In this document: positions 55,024 to 63,921 of the stretch, piece after piece
Position numbering within the stretch: position 1 is the first letter of the stretch
How the letters are laid out: every line of letters begins with the position of its first letter
Assembly: GCA_965544035.1 (NCBI GenBank)
Contig: CBEULR010000010.1
Location: 38,812 to 102,811, forward strand
Source: CBEULR01 sp965544035
Lineage (GTDB): Bacteria; Bacillota; Desulfotomaculia; Desulfotomaculales; Desulforudaceae
Direction of reading: 5' to 3'
Length of the DNA stretch: 64,000 nucleotides
The notes under the pieces: generated by a model
What the model was told of the DNA's origin: nothing
Database searches by the model: none
Seen by the model: the letters and a program-made list of their open reading frames with translations, nothing else
Translations under genes and position numbers: made by a program

Positions 55024-55611
55024 TTGAGACGGAAATCCGGTCCGATACTCACCTTCATCATCGAGCGACCGTGGGTTATGGTCGTCCTGATTCTCGTCAA
55101 CCTCATCGGCACGGTGTACGGTTTCTATTGGTACAAGGATCAGTTAGCCGCCACACCGTGGCATCTTTGGGTATTCACGCCCGAGTGCCCCATTCAGGCG
55201 CTTCTATTTGCCATCGTCCTGTCGCTCAGGCTTTGCGGCCGATCCTATAACCTGCTGAACGTCGTCACTTTTCTCGGCCTGATCAAGTACGGTGCCTGGA
55301 CCGTGCTGATCCTGGGATACCACGAGCTGACCGGCGGCACCCTGACTATGCTGCAGTGGGGTCTCCTGGTTTCTCACATCGGTATGGTGGTTGAAGGAGC
55401 CGTATTTCTGCCTCTGGTTTACCCACGGGCGCTATTGGCCCTTGTGCCTCTCTGGTTCGGCTTTATGGACTACCTCGACTACGTTGTGGGTATCCACCCA
55501 ACACTGCCCGGACCAGGCCAGTTCAACGTTGCACTGCTTTTCGCCGTAACCGGCACGCTGTTTACCGCTCTGTATCTGACACACCTCGCCGCCCGGCATA
55601 AACGCTACTAA
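55024..55611 (+). CDS. DUF1405 membrane protein (YpjA-like)
   Basis: 195 residues from a TTG. Six membrane segments (15-35, 56-72, 78-98, 104-124, 128-146, 164-186). The family signature is the start WVMVVLILVNLIGTVYGFYWY, in part, and GFMDYLDYVVGIHPTLP near the C terminus. Function unknown. In Bacillus the homologue neighbours the cytochrome b6c operon; no such genes are present here. Confidence 0.8.
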   Translation: MRRKSGPILTFIIERPWVMVVLILVNLIGTVYGFYWYKDQLAATPWHLWVFTPECPIQALLFAIVLSLRLCGRSYNLLNVVTFLGLIKYGAWTVLILGYHELTGGTLTMLQWGLLVSHIGMVVEGAVFLPLVYPRALLALVPLWFGFMDYLDYVVGIHPTLPGPGQFNVALLFAVTGTLFTALYLTHLAARHKRY

Positions 55612-55644
55612 AATGCTACTAAACCGTCAGAATCCAAGGCCTTA

Positions 55645-55673
55645 TTGACATTTGGCCCGTGGTAGCTTATGAT
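55645..55673 (+). promoter_or_regulatory. Promoter of tRNA-Leu
   Basis: TTGACA (55645-55650), 17-base spacer, TATGAT (55668-55673), ten bases before the tRNA. Confidence 0.8.
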
Positions 55674-55682
55674 ATAGACGTT

Positions 55683-55770
<88 letters not shown>

Positions 55771-55841
55771 ACAATAGTCAAAAGTGCAGGTTAACTCGGG
55801 TTAGAGTTCACAGAATCATAACGAGCCAACAAAGAGAGAAG

Positions 55842-55863
55842 CCACCCCTTCAGGTGGTTTTTT
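55842..55863 (+). terminator. Terminator after tRNA-Leu
   Basis: CCACC/GGTGG stem with loop CCTTCA, then TTTTTTG. The rest of the gap to 56041 carries no clear promoter I can name. Confidence 0.75.
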
Positions 55864-56041
55864 GTTGTTCATAAACAACAACACCCGTAAAGCTGACCGT
55901 TAGTGGATGCCGTTCGGCAAGAATCGCCCGATAGTGTAAATATTTTTCATTTGTTGCAGGACGCTGGATAGATATGGCGAAACTCGTATATTGTACCACG
56001 CAATCTGCGGTTCTTAATGCATTAAGGGGAGGCGTTAACAG

Positions 56042-57660
56042 GTGTTCCATCGTTTGGTTCATCACGTGTTAGTCCACATTCTGGCATTTGCGCTTATTGC
56101 CTTAACGGTAGCCGGTTGCTCGCAAAGCCCCACATCGCTTGAAGACGGAGCCTCAACACAGCACATCAGATATAACGTAGGCGTTGAGCCCGAATCGCTC
56201 GATCCCGCGATCGCTACGGGACAGCCTGAACAAACGATCCTCACCGCCCTTTTGGAAGGACTCACACGATATGATGAGCATTGCAATCTCCAGCCGGCTC
56301 TGGCTGAGGAATGGGAGATATCACCGGACGGTTTGACATATACATTCAAACTGCGCGACGCCCGCTGGTCGAATGGTGAGCCCATAACGGCCGGGGATGT
56401 TGTCTTCAGCTGGCTACGGGTACTAGATCCTGAAACGGCATCCGAATACGCTTACCAGCTGTACTATATAAAGGGTGCCGAAGAGTATAACCGGGGCGAA
56501 GCAAACCGTGAAGACGTGGCCGTAAGGGCGTTGGACGAGAAAAACTGGAAGTGAAGCTTGTCGCTCCCGCTCCGCAGTTTCTCGGTCTGACTGCTTTTCA
56601 GACCCTGTACCCGGTAAACCCCAACGCAGTGCAGAATGAAAACTGGGCGACCTCCCCCGAGACCTATGTGTCCAGTGGTCCATTCAAAATGGTAAGCTGG
56701 GAGCCCTATCAAAAGATCTCGTGTGTTAAGAACCCGGATTATTGGGATGCAGACAGTGTCACACTGGAAAAACTCGATTTCTACCTGCTGGATTCCGCCT
56801 CGACCGGATTCAATATGTACCAGGCGGGCCGGATTGATTTCCAGGATGATGTTCCGACCCAGGAAATAGCATCTCTGACTGGAAGCGACGGACTGCAGGT
56901 CTTCCCGGACGCTTCAAATTACTTCTACAGATTCAATGTAACACGGGAACCGCTAGATGACCCTCGTGTGCGCAGAGCACTGACGATGGCAATCGACCGA
57001 ACCGCACTCGTCGACAGCATCACTCAAGCCGGAGAAAGACCGGCCTATGCCTTTGTCCCCTTCGGCTTTAGGGAGGCAGACGGTCGGGACTTCCGTGAAG
57101 TGGGCGGGGACTACTTCACGGAAAACCTGGAGGAGGCGAGGCGCCTGTTGTCCGAAGCGGGCTACCCCTCGGGCGAAGGCTTCCCGGAATTACGCATCAT
57201 GTATAACAATAACCGTGAGATCCACGGCAGGATCGCCCAGGCCATTCAGCAGATGTGGAAACAAAACCTCGGCATTGACGTCGCGCTTGAGCCTAAGGAA
57301 TGGCAAGTATATCTCGATGCCGAAAGTCAGCTCGACTATGATATCGCCCGGGCCGGCTGGAGTCCCGATTATCTCGATCCGATGACCTTCCTGGAAATGT
57401 TCGTTACCGATTGCGGAAACAACAACACGGGATGGAGCCACCCCGGATATGACGATTTGATCCGCCGGGCAAATGCGACCGACAACTGGCAGTCCCGTAT
57501 GGAAGCCATGCATGAAGCCGAGAGAATCCTGATGACCGAGATGCCGATCATGCCCGTGTTTTTCGATACCAATCCCAATCTGATAAAGAACAACGTAAAA
57601 GGTGTCGTCGTTCTTCCTTTCGGGCCTCTGGCCGATTTCAAGTGGGCCTATTGCGAATAG
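56042..57660 (+). pseudogene. oppA: Peptide ABC transporter binding lipoprotein, frameshifted
   Basis: Two overlapping frames together make one OppA/DppA-type protein of about 538 residues. The first (GTG 56042, GGGGAGG upstream) has a signal peptide with lipobox LTVAGCSQ, then VGVEPESLDPAIATG and WSNGEPITAGDVVFSW, and stops at 56552 after EKNWK. The second continues in the -1 frame from KLVAPAPQFLGLTAF to the normal end. The break is at the A run 56540-56544 (five A; six would restore the frame). It could be a true mutation, a sequencing error, or, less likely, slippage at AAAAAC. The four transporter genes downstream are intact. Confidence 0.82.
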
Positions 57661-57686
57661 CACCCGGGTAGGAAAGGGTGATGGAC

Positions 57687-58616
57687 GTGGCGCGATACTT
57701 TATCCGGCGCGTGCTAACGATGGCCGTTGCCCTGTGGCTTGTCGTTACCATTACGTTTATCATCATGCACTCGGTACCGGGCGGGCCCTTTCAATCCGAA
57801 AAGGCCATCCCGCCGGCGATTCAGGATAACCTCAACCGGCACTACAACCTGGACCAGCCGGCGTGGAAGCAATACTGTGATCACCTGGTCAACCTCGCCC
57901 GTGGAGACTTCGGCCCGTCCCTGAAATATGAAAAGTCGGTCAACGAGATTATCCGGACGGGCTTTCCGGTATCGGCCACTTTGGGCGCAGTTGCGGTGAC
58001 TATCGCCCTTCTCGGAGGGATTGCGGCGGGGATAATCTCGGCACTTCACCGGAACAGCTGGCCCGATCGACTCTTGATGGTCATAATCACCATCGGCATC
58101 TCTATCCCCAGTTTTATCCTGGCATCCTTCCTTATCTATCTGTTTACCTATCGCTGTCAATGGTTCCCCCCGGCTATGTGGGGAACCTGGCAGCACGCCG
58201 TTCTCCCGGCTTTGGCTCTTGCCGCGCTGCCGATGGGTTACATCGCGCGTTTGACAAGAGCCGGAATGCTTGACGCGCTTCAGCAGGATTACATTCGTAC
58301 GGCCTTCGCCAAAGGGCTGCCGGCTTCTGCCGTTATTTTCCGCCATGCGCTCCGCAATGCGCTCACCCCGGTGATCACCTATCTCGGCCCCCTCATCGCT
58401 CTGGTATTCACCGGCAGCTTCGTTGTGGAAAACATCTTTGCCGTCCCGGGCCTGGGACGACACTTCGTGGCCAGCATCGAAAACCGTGACTACCCGCTTA
58501 TCATGGGTACCACGGTCTTTTACAGCGCTTTCCTGATGATGATGAACCTCATTGTAGACATCACATATACCCTCGTCGACCCTCGGGTGCGGCTCCAGGA
58601 CCGAAAGGGGATATGA
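57687..58616 (+). CDS. oppB: Peptide ABC transporter permease, OppB type
   Basis: About 309 residues; GTG 57687 has AAAGGG eight bases upstream, and GTG/ATG 57678-57681 are alternatives. Six membrane segments and the N-terminal YFIRRVLTMAVALWLVVTITF (in part) of OppB/DppB. The EAA-type coupling loop is around DYIRTAFAKGLPASAVIFRHALRNAL (in part). PSLKYEKSVNEII is the periplasmic region. ATGA overlap with oppC. Confidence 0.9.
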   Translation: MARYFIRRVLTMAVALWLVVTITFIIMHSVPGGPFQSEKAIPPAIQDNLNRHYNLDQPAWKQYCDHLVNLARGDFGPSLKYEKSVNEIIRTGFPVSATLGAVAVTIALLGGIAAGIISALHRNSWPDRLLMVIITIGISIPSFILASFLIYLFTYRCQWFPPAMWGTWQHAVLPALALAALPMGYIARLTRAGMLDALQQDYIRTAFAKGLPASAVIFRHALRNALTPVITYLGPLIALVFTGSFVVENIFAVPGLGRHFVASIENRDYPLIMGTTVFYSAFLMMMNLIVDITYTLVDPRVRLQDRKGI

Positions 58617-59452
58617 TCGTGCACCGGCATAGCGTTTGGGCAGAGTTCCGGTGCAACAAGCCGGCCGTAGCGGGACTGATCATCCTGATCGTAATCGCCC
58701 TGCTGGCGGTGATCGGTCCCGACCTAAACCCGTATACCCACTCGGAACAAAACCTGGCCCTGGTCAACCAACCGCCAAGCAGCCAATACTGGTTCGGGAC
58801 CGATGCCCTGGGCCGGGATCTCTTTACCCGGGTATGGTACGGCGCACGCCTCTCGCTCCTGATCGGTGTGATCTCCGCCTTTTTCGCCGTGCTGATCGGA
58901 ACGGCTTACGGAGGTCTTTCGGGATACCTGGGAGGCTGGATTGACGAAGTGATGATGCGTTTCATCGAGGTACTAAGCAGCATCCCGTTCATCCTGTGGG
59001 TAATTCTGCTGATGGTGCTCCTGGAGCCGGGGCTGAATGCAATGATTCTGGCCATGGCGCTTACCACCTGGCTGACTATGGCCAGAATCGTCCGGGGACA
59101 GGTTCTCACCCTCAAGGAGCAACAGTTTGTGCAGGCGGCAAGGGTGCTGGGCGCCGGCCCGCTGCGTGTTCTGACCCGCCACCTGATCCCGAATATGGCC
59201 GGGCCGATCATCGTTACCCTAACGCTCACCATCCCGGAAATCATCTTCACCGAGGCCTGGCTGAGTTTTCTCGGGTTGGGCGTGCCCCCGCCGCATGCGT
59301 CATTGGGCTCTTTGGCCCAAGACGGCGTTGAGGGACTGCGGAACTATCCCTGGCAGCTTTTTTTTCCGGCGCTGCTGATCTCGATCACGATACTGGCTTT
59401 CAATTTTGTCGGAGATGGGCTTCGTGACGCTCTGGACCCAAACTCCGATTGA
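58613..59452 (+). CDS. oppC: Peptide ABC transporter permease, OppC type
   Basis: 279 residues. N-terminal OppC_N segment (FRCNKPAVAGLIILIVIALLAVIGP, in part) and the periplasmic loop WFGTDALGRDLFTRVWYGAR (in part) are family signatures. The coupling loop is FVQAARVLGAGPLRVLTRHLIPN (in part). Partner of OppB in the membrane pore. Confidence 0.92.
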   Translation: MIVHRHSVWAEFRCNKPAVAGLIILIVIALLAVIGPDLNPYTHSEQNLALVNQPPSSQYWFGTDALGRDLFTRVWYGARLSLLIGVISAFFAVLIGTAYGGLSGYLGGWIDEVMMRFIEVLSSIPFILWVILLMVLLEPGLNAMILAMALTTWLTMARIVRGQVLTLKEQQFVQAARVLGAGPLRVLTRHLIPNMAGPIIVTLTLTIPEIIFTEAWLSFLGLGVPPPHASLGSLAQDGVEGLRNYPWQLFFPALLISITILAFNFVGDGLRDALDPNSD

Positions 59453-59468
59453 TTAGGAGGAAACCCCG

Positions 59469-60449
59469 GTGCCGCCGTTACTAGAAGTCAAGAACCTGTC
59501 GGTCGAAATCCGCACCCGGACGGGTACGGTAAAGGCCGTGCGTTCGGCCACCTTTTCGGTGGCGGATGATGAGGTGTTGGCCCTGGTCGGTGAGAGCGGT
59601 TCCGGCAAAACGGTGACCGCGCAGACGATCATGCGTCTGGATCAATGCATGCCCCCGGCGGCAATAAGCGGTGAAATCCGGTTCGACGGAACAGACATTT
59701 TACAAGACCCCCGTTCCGCACAGCGACGGCACCGGGGAATCGCCATGATTTTTCAGGACCCGGTCAGCGCTCTGAATCCCACGATGCCGGTCGGACGGCA
59801 AATCCACGAGGTGTTCACTCATCACTTCCGGCTGAACCGGAAAGCATCCCTTGCCCGTACACTGGAACTGCTGGAGGCCGTCGGGATCCCTGATCCGGTA
59901 CGGAACTATCGCAGTTACCCCCATCAGTTGAGCGGCGGGATGTGTCAGCGGATTATGATTGCGATGGCTCTGGCCGCCGAACCCAGGCTACTGATTGCCG
60001 ACGAGCCCACCTCATCGCTGGACGCTACCGTTCAGGCCCGGGTGCTCAGCCTGATCGAAGCCCTGCGCCGTCAGCACCGCATGTCGCTCATTCTGATCAC
60101 CCATGATCTGGGTATCGTGGCCCATATGGCCGATAAGGCGGCCGTGATGTATGCCGGCACGGTGGTAGAGACCGCTCCCGTGCGCCGGTTGTTTCACCAG
60201 GCCCGCCATCCCTACACACGCGGTCTGCTGTCGGCCCAGCCGAGGCTCGATGGTGATCCGGAAGGGCTGAAGGAAATCCCCGGGGATCCGCCCGATATGA
60301 TGCACCCGCCACCGGGCTGTCCTTTTCGGCCTCGCTGTCCGAACGCCTTGAGCCGGTGTGGACAGATTGAACCGCCATCGGTAGAAGTAAGCGACGGCCA
60401 TGTCGTCAAGTGCTGGCTGGTTCATCCAAAAGCAGATGAAACCCGCTGA
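59469..60449 (+). CDS. oppD: Peptide ABC transporter ATPase, OppD type
   Basis: 326 residues from a GTG behind TTAGGAGG. Walker A GESGSGKT (about 38-45), Q-loop MIFQDPVSALNP, signature LSGGMCQR, Walker B LLIADEPTSSLD. The C-terminal oligopeptide/dipeptide domain ends in PGCPFRPRCPNALSRCGQIEPP (in part), whose cysteines bind an FeS cluster in some members. Confidence 0.93.
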   Translation: MPPLLEVKNLSVEIRTRTGTVKAVRSATFSVADDEVLALVGESGSGKTVTAQTIMRLDQCMPPAAISGEIRFDGTDILQDPRSAQRRHRGIAMIFQDPVSALNPTMPVGRQIHEVFTHHFRLNRKASLARTLELLEAVGIPDPVRNYRSYPHQLSGGMCQRIMIAMALAAEPRLLIADEPTSSLDATVQARVLSLIEALRRQHRMSLILITHDLGIVAHMADKAAVMYAGTVVETAPVRRLFHQARHPYTRGLLSAQPRLDGDPEGLKEIPGDPPDMMHPPPGCPFRPRCPNALSRCGQIEPPSVEVSDGHVVKCWLVHPKADETR

Positions 60450-60512
60450 CCTTATCACTTGTCCTACATAACCCGCGATGATTTGTGGAACCGTATGTAT
60501 GAGGTGATGACA

Positions 60513-60755
60513 TTGGGCCACAAGAAAAACAACGACCGCTTGCGCACCCAAAACCAGCTGGACAAGTTGAAATGGGAAACAGCCAAGGAACTGGGACTTG
60601 AAAATGAACTGTCCGAATCCGGCGGGCAGCTGAGCGCCAAAGAGGCCGGTCGAATCGGTGGCAATATGACCCGGAAGCTTGTTAAAGCCGGTGAAAGGGC
60701 GCTCTTTGAAGAAGGCGGTCGCAAGACGGTCCGGAATCTGGAAGACGACCTGTGA
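60513..60755 (+). CDS. Small acid-soluble spore protein, alpha/beta type
   Basis: 80 residues from a TTG at 60513 (GAGGTG six bases upstream). DNA-coating protein of dormant spores. Signatures: LDKLKWETAKELGL (16-29), the GPR-protease region, and GQLSAKEAGRIGGNMTRKLVKAGERAL (in part, about 38-64), the DNA-binding segment. The basic N terminus and acidic C terminus are longer than in Bacillus SASPs. It lies between oppD and oppF on the same strand, an unusual site for a forespore gene. No clear sigma-G promoter is visible. Confidence 0.8.
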   Translation: MGHKKNNDRLRTQNQLDKLKWETAKELGLENELSESGGQLSAKEAGRIGGNMTRKLVKAGERALFEEGGRKTVRNLEDDL

Positions 60756-60761
60756 GCAAGA

Positions 60762-60793
60762 GGGGTCGAGGCCCGTAGGGCTGGCTCGACCCC
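60762..60793 (+). other. Strong hairpin after the spore-protein gene
   Basis: GGGGTCGAG (60762-60770)/CTCGACCCC (60785-60793) with an inner GCCC/GGGC pair. No T tract follows, so it may protect or pause the transcript rather than end it. Confidence 0.6.
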
Positions 60794-60838
60794 AAGATCC
60801 GGATTCGTCACAACCAGTTAGTGAAGGAGGTGCAGACA

Positions 60839-61831
60839 TTGACGGTGCCGCTGCTCAAGCTGCAGGGGGTGAGCAAATTCTTTCACCCAAGCCGAAGAAG
60901 TGTTGTGCACGCCGTCAACGACGTTACACTCGCCCTCCAAGAAGGCGAAACTCTTGGTTTGGTCGGCGAAAGCGGCTGCGGCAAGTCAACCCTTGGAGCA
61001 CTGGTTATCGGACTTCATCACCCGAGCGAGGGTCGCGTGCTCTACCGGGGCATCGACGTTCACAACTGTCCCCGTGACCAAAAGCGATTGCTCCGCCGGG
61101 AAATGCAAATGGTTTTTCAGGATCCCCGCATGTCCTTGGACCCGCACATGACGGCCGGTGAGATCATTGCCGAGGGGCTGGACATTCACGGTATGCGGGG
61201 GAACGACCGTAAAGAGCAGATTAATGAACTGCTCGGCCTGGTCGGCCTGAGACCTGAGCACGCCCTGCGATTCCCGCATGAATTGAGCGGCGGACAGTGC
61301 CGACGCATCGGGATCGCCCGGACTCTGTCTGTGAATCCCAGGTTTGTGGTCTGCGATGAGCCGCTAACCGGTTTAGACGCCAGCATCCAGGCGCAAATAA
61401 TTAATCTGCTGCGCAACCTGCAGCGACGCCTCCACCTCACCTATTTGTTTATATCACATGATTTGACTACACTTCGTTATATTGCCGACCGAATCGCAGT
61501 CATGTACATGGGCCGCATCGTGGAGTTGGCTCCTCGCGATGACCTGTACGCCAACCCGCTTCATCCCTACACACGGATCCTCCTCGAGGCAGTGCCGGTA
61601 CCCGATCCCGACCACAAGAGCGGACCTTGTTGTGCCCCCAGTCCGATGCATCCGCCGCCGATCGCTTCCGGTTGTGTATTCAGCGTGTGCTGCCCGCGGG
61701 CACAAGACATCTGCCGCGAAAAAGCGCCGCCCCTGACCACTGACGGCAACCGCCATCATGTCGCCTGCTGGTTTGAATCTGGTTTACCGGGAAAAAGTTC
61801 ATTCAACCGACAATCCTTGTCGGTTACGTGA
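60839..61831 (+). CDS. oppF: Peptide ABC transporter ATPase, OppF type
   Basis: 330 residues from a TTG at 60839 behind AAGGAGGTG. Walker A GESGCGKST, Q-loop MVFQDPRMSLDP, signature LSGGQCRRIG, Walker B FVVCDEPLTGLD. The C-terminal domain has the clustered cysteines CCAPSP and FSVCCPRAQDICREKAP as in other OppF proteins. Second ATPase of the heterodimer with OppD. Confidence 0.93.
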   Translation: MTVPLLKLQGVSKFFHPSRRSVVHAVNDVTLALQEGETLGLVGESGCGKSTLGALVIGLHHPSEGRVLYRGIDVHNCPRDQKRLLRREMQMVFQDPRMSLDPHMTAGEIIAEGLDIHGMRGNDRKEQINELLGLVGLRPEHALRFPHELSGGQCRRIGIARTLSVNPRFVVCDEPLTGLDASIQAQIINLLRNLQRRLHLTYLFISHDLTTLRYIADRIAVMYMGRIVELAPRDDLYANPLHPYTRILLEAVPVPDPDHKSGPCCAPSPMHPPPIASGCVFSVCCPRAQDICREKAPPLTTDGNRHHVACWFESGLPGKSSFNRQSLSVT

Positions 61832-61845
61832 CTAATTGATATACT
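61805..61845 (+). promoter_or_regulatory. Promoter with overlapping inverted repeat, upstream of the HD-GYP gene
   Basis: TTGTCG (61817-61822), 17-base spacer, TATACT (61840-61845). A perfect nine-base inverted repeat AACCGACAA/TTGTCGGTT (61805-61825) overlaps the -35 and could be an operator. Confidence 0.6.
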
Positions 61846-61981
61846 AAACGTAAGCAGTTTCTGGACTATGTTCATTAATTAACCAGATGATAATAAAGGT
61901 TGGCTGATGTATGCCTCAATCACGGTGTCTGATGCATGACCTAACGATGAGCGCTCAATTACGAGCGTATGAATTGGCGCC

Positions 61982-63232
61982 ATGAGAGTTTTCGGATTGA
62001 TTGGGCCCGCGCTCTGGTATTATCTGTTCATCATCTGCTGCGGCTCATTTCTCTTCGCTCTAAGCTTGGGACAGCTCACTCTTTCCCTCATCGGAGTGTA
62101 TGCCGTCTGGATTTCTCTAATCTGTTTGACGGATCTCAAGCTGAGAGTGTCCTTTTTTGCGTCTTCCATTACCGTCTCTTGCACTTTTATGGTGGCAGCG
62201 TATGTTCTCTTTGATATTCATACTGCCGTATTCACTGCCTCAATAGGCAGTCTTCTTGCGGACCTATTGGGTCGGCGGGGATTAAAAAAAGGACTCTTTA
62301 ACGCTGCTCAAGTCACGATCAGCATCTATGCAGCCGGCTCAGTCTTTCATGCACTGAAGATGTCCACAGGTGTATTATTCAATCTGCGCGAAGACTTATT
62401 AGCCATCATCTTCAGTTATCTCACTTATACCATATTGAATACTCTGATGGTTCTGATCATGGTCTCACTTTCCGATCGGCTCAGGTTTTTCGGTGTTCTG
62501 CGCAAAGACTTGAGTATCGAGCCGATACACCTACCGACAGTGTTGCCGATTGCCCTCCTCATTGTGTATCTGTACCAAGAAGAACCCCTTACGCTTATTT
62601 TTTTGGCTATTCCCCTGCTAATGGCTCACAATAGCTTTAAGAACTACACTCAACTGCACACCCAGACTGTGGAAACCGTCCAAGTCCTAGCAGACATTGT
62701 CGACCGTCGTGATCCTTATACCGCAAGTCATTCACAACGTGTAGCCAAACTTGCCCAAGATATCGCATCCGCCATAGGGTTAAAAAGTAGTGATGTCGAA
62801 CAAATCGCAATGGCCGGGCGCGTACACGATATCGGGAAGGTCTCGATTCCGGACAGAATCCTTCTGAAATCAGGACAACTGACCGAGGATGAATATAGAG
62901 TGATGATGTCGCATGCCAGGGCCGGTTACGACATCCTCTCCGGCCTCCAGTTGTACAAAAAGTGCGCCCATTACGTTCTTTACCACCACGAGCACTTTGA
63001 CGGTGGTGGTTATCCGGAAGGCTTATCCGGAGAAGCGATTCCCATCGGGGCACGAATTCTTGCAGTGGCTGATGCCTATGATGCGATGACCAGTGACCGT
63101 CCATACCGGGCAGCCCTAAGTAGAGAAAAGGCTCTGGATGAATTGCGCCGCTGCAGTGGTCGGCAGTTCGACCCGAACATTGTTGAAGCTTTCTGCGCGC
63201 TTCACCAGACGACAACTTCGGAACCGGAGTGA
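61982..63232 (+). CDS. Membrane HD-GYP cyclic-di-GMP phosphodiesterase
   Basis: 416 residues. Seven or eight membrane segments occupy residues 5-215, with no recognised sensor domain. The HD-GYP domain follows: VDRRDPYTASHSQRVAKLA (in part, from 240), VHDIGKVSIPD (281-291) with the HD pair, YHHEHFDGGGYPEGLSG (334-350) with the GYP-like triad GYP at 343-345, and AVADAYDAMTSDRPYR (361-376). It should degrade c-di-GMP in response to a membrane signal. Followed by a DUF5317 gene with a four-base overlap, and a c-di-GMP riboswitch lies 0.7 kb downstream. Confidence 0.92.
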   Translation: MRVFGLIGPALWYYLFIICCGSFLFALSLGQLTLSLIGVYAVWISLICLTDLKLRVSFFASSITVSCTFMVAAYVLFDIHTAVFTASIGSLLADLLGRRGLKKGLFNAAQVTISIYAAGSVFHALKMSTGVLFNLREDLLAIIFSYLTYTILNTLMVLIMVSLSDRLRFFGVLRKDLSIEPIHLPTVLPIALLIVYLYQEEPLTLIFLAIPLLMAHNSFKNYTQLHTQTVETVQVLADIVDRRDPYTASHSQRVAKLAQDIASAIGLKSSDVEQIAMAGRVHDIGKVSIPDRILLKSGQLTEDEYRVMMSHARAGYDILSGLQLYKKCAHYVLYHHEHFDGGGYPEGLSGEAIPIGARILAVADAYDAMTSDRPYRAALSREKALDELRRCSGRQFDPNIVEAFCALHQTTTSEPE

Positions 63233-63816
63233 TATGTATGTACCTTATTACACCCCTAGCTCTCGGTACCATTACGGCGGCAGCCAGAGGCAAGGATTTG
63301 TCCAGAATCGATCCGGGCGGCCGTTTTCAATGGCCGTCTCTGGTAATATTTGCTTTGGCTGTACGCGTCTTCCTCGCCCTTCCTCACTCAGCAGACAGAG
63401 TCGCTGAAGCAGGCTTGGGACCGATACTCAATCTTGTCCCGTTAGTCTTCCTGGTCTTATTTGTCGTCTTGAATCTGCATCTTAAACGCATTCTTCCTGC
63501 TCTCTTACTCCTGGCTTTCGGTACGTTCCTGAACCTCATAACTATGGCGCTGAACGGCGGATATATGCCCATTTCTCTGGCGGCACTGGAGTGTACAACC
63601 CCGCCGGACATTATCGCCAAAATGCAACTGGGATTGCCCGACGGCCACAATATACTGATCGACGGGTCTTCACGTCTGACCTTCTTTGGCGATGTCCTTT
63701 ACGTGTCCAAGCCGCTGGCCTCGGCGTTCAGTATCGGCGATGTGATCATCGGCCTGGGTGTTTTTGTCCTCCTGCAGACCATATTTCCACAAAAAAGTCA
63801 ACCAAACAATGTTTAA
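63229..63816 (+). CDS. DUF5317 membrane protein
   Basis: 195 residues with four to five hydrophobic segments. ITPLALGTITAAARG at the N terminus and MALNGGYMPISLAAL with a later SRLTFFGDVLYVSKPLA (in part) match the DUF5317 family of Firmicutes. Function unknown. It overlaps the HD-GYP gene (ATGA) and may be its accessory or sensory partner. Confidence 0.75.
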   Translation: MICMYLITPLALGTITAAARGKDLSRIDPGGRFQWPSLVIFALAVRVFLALPHSADRVAEAGLGPILNLVPLVFLVLFVVLNLHLKRILPALLLLAFGTFLNLITMALNGGYMPISLAALECTTPPDIIAKMQLGLPDGHNILIDGSSRLTFFGDVLYVSKPLASAFSIGDVIIGLGVFVLLQTIFPQKSQPNNV

Positions 63817-63921
63817 ATCTTTTCGGAAAAATTTTACGAACAAAAGAGGAATTTACCAACTCGCAGCGAATTGGCAAATAAGTGTAAAAGTTTTCTCGGA
63901 AACCAAGGCACATATCATCGT

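Noticed and set aside
56530..56552. Programmed -1 frameshift in oppA
   Set aside because: The site is GAAAAAC, not a perfect AAAAAAC heptamer, and no clear stimulatory hairpin follows; a one-base loss is the simpler reading.
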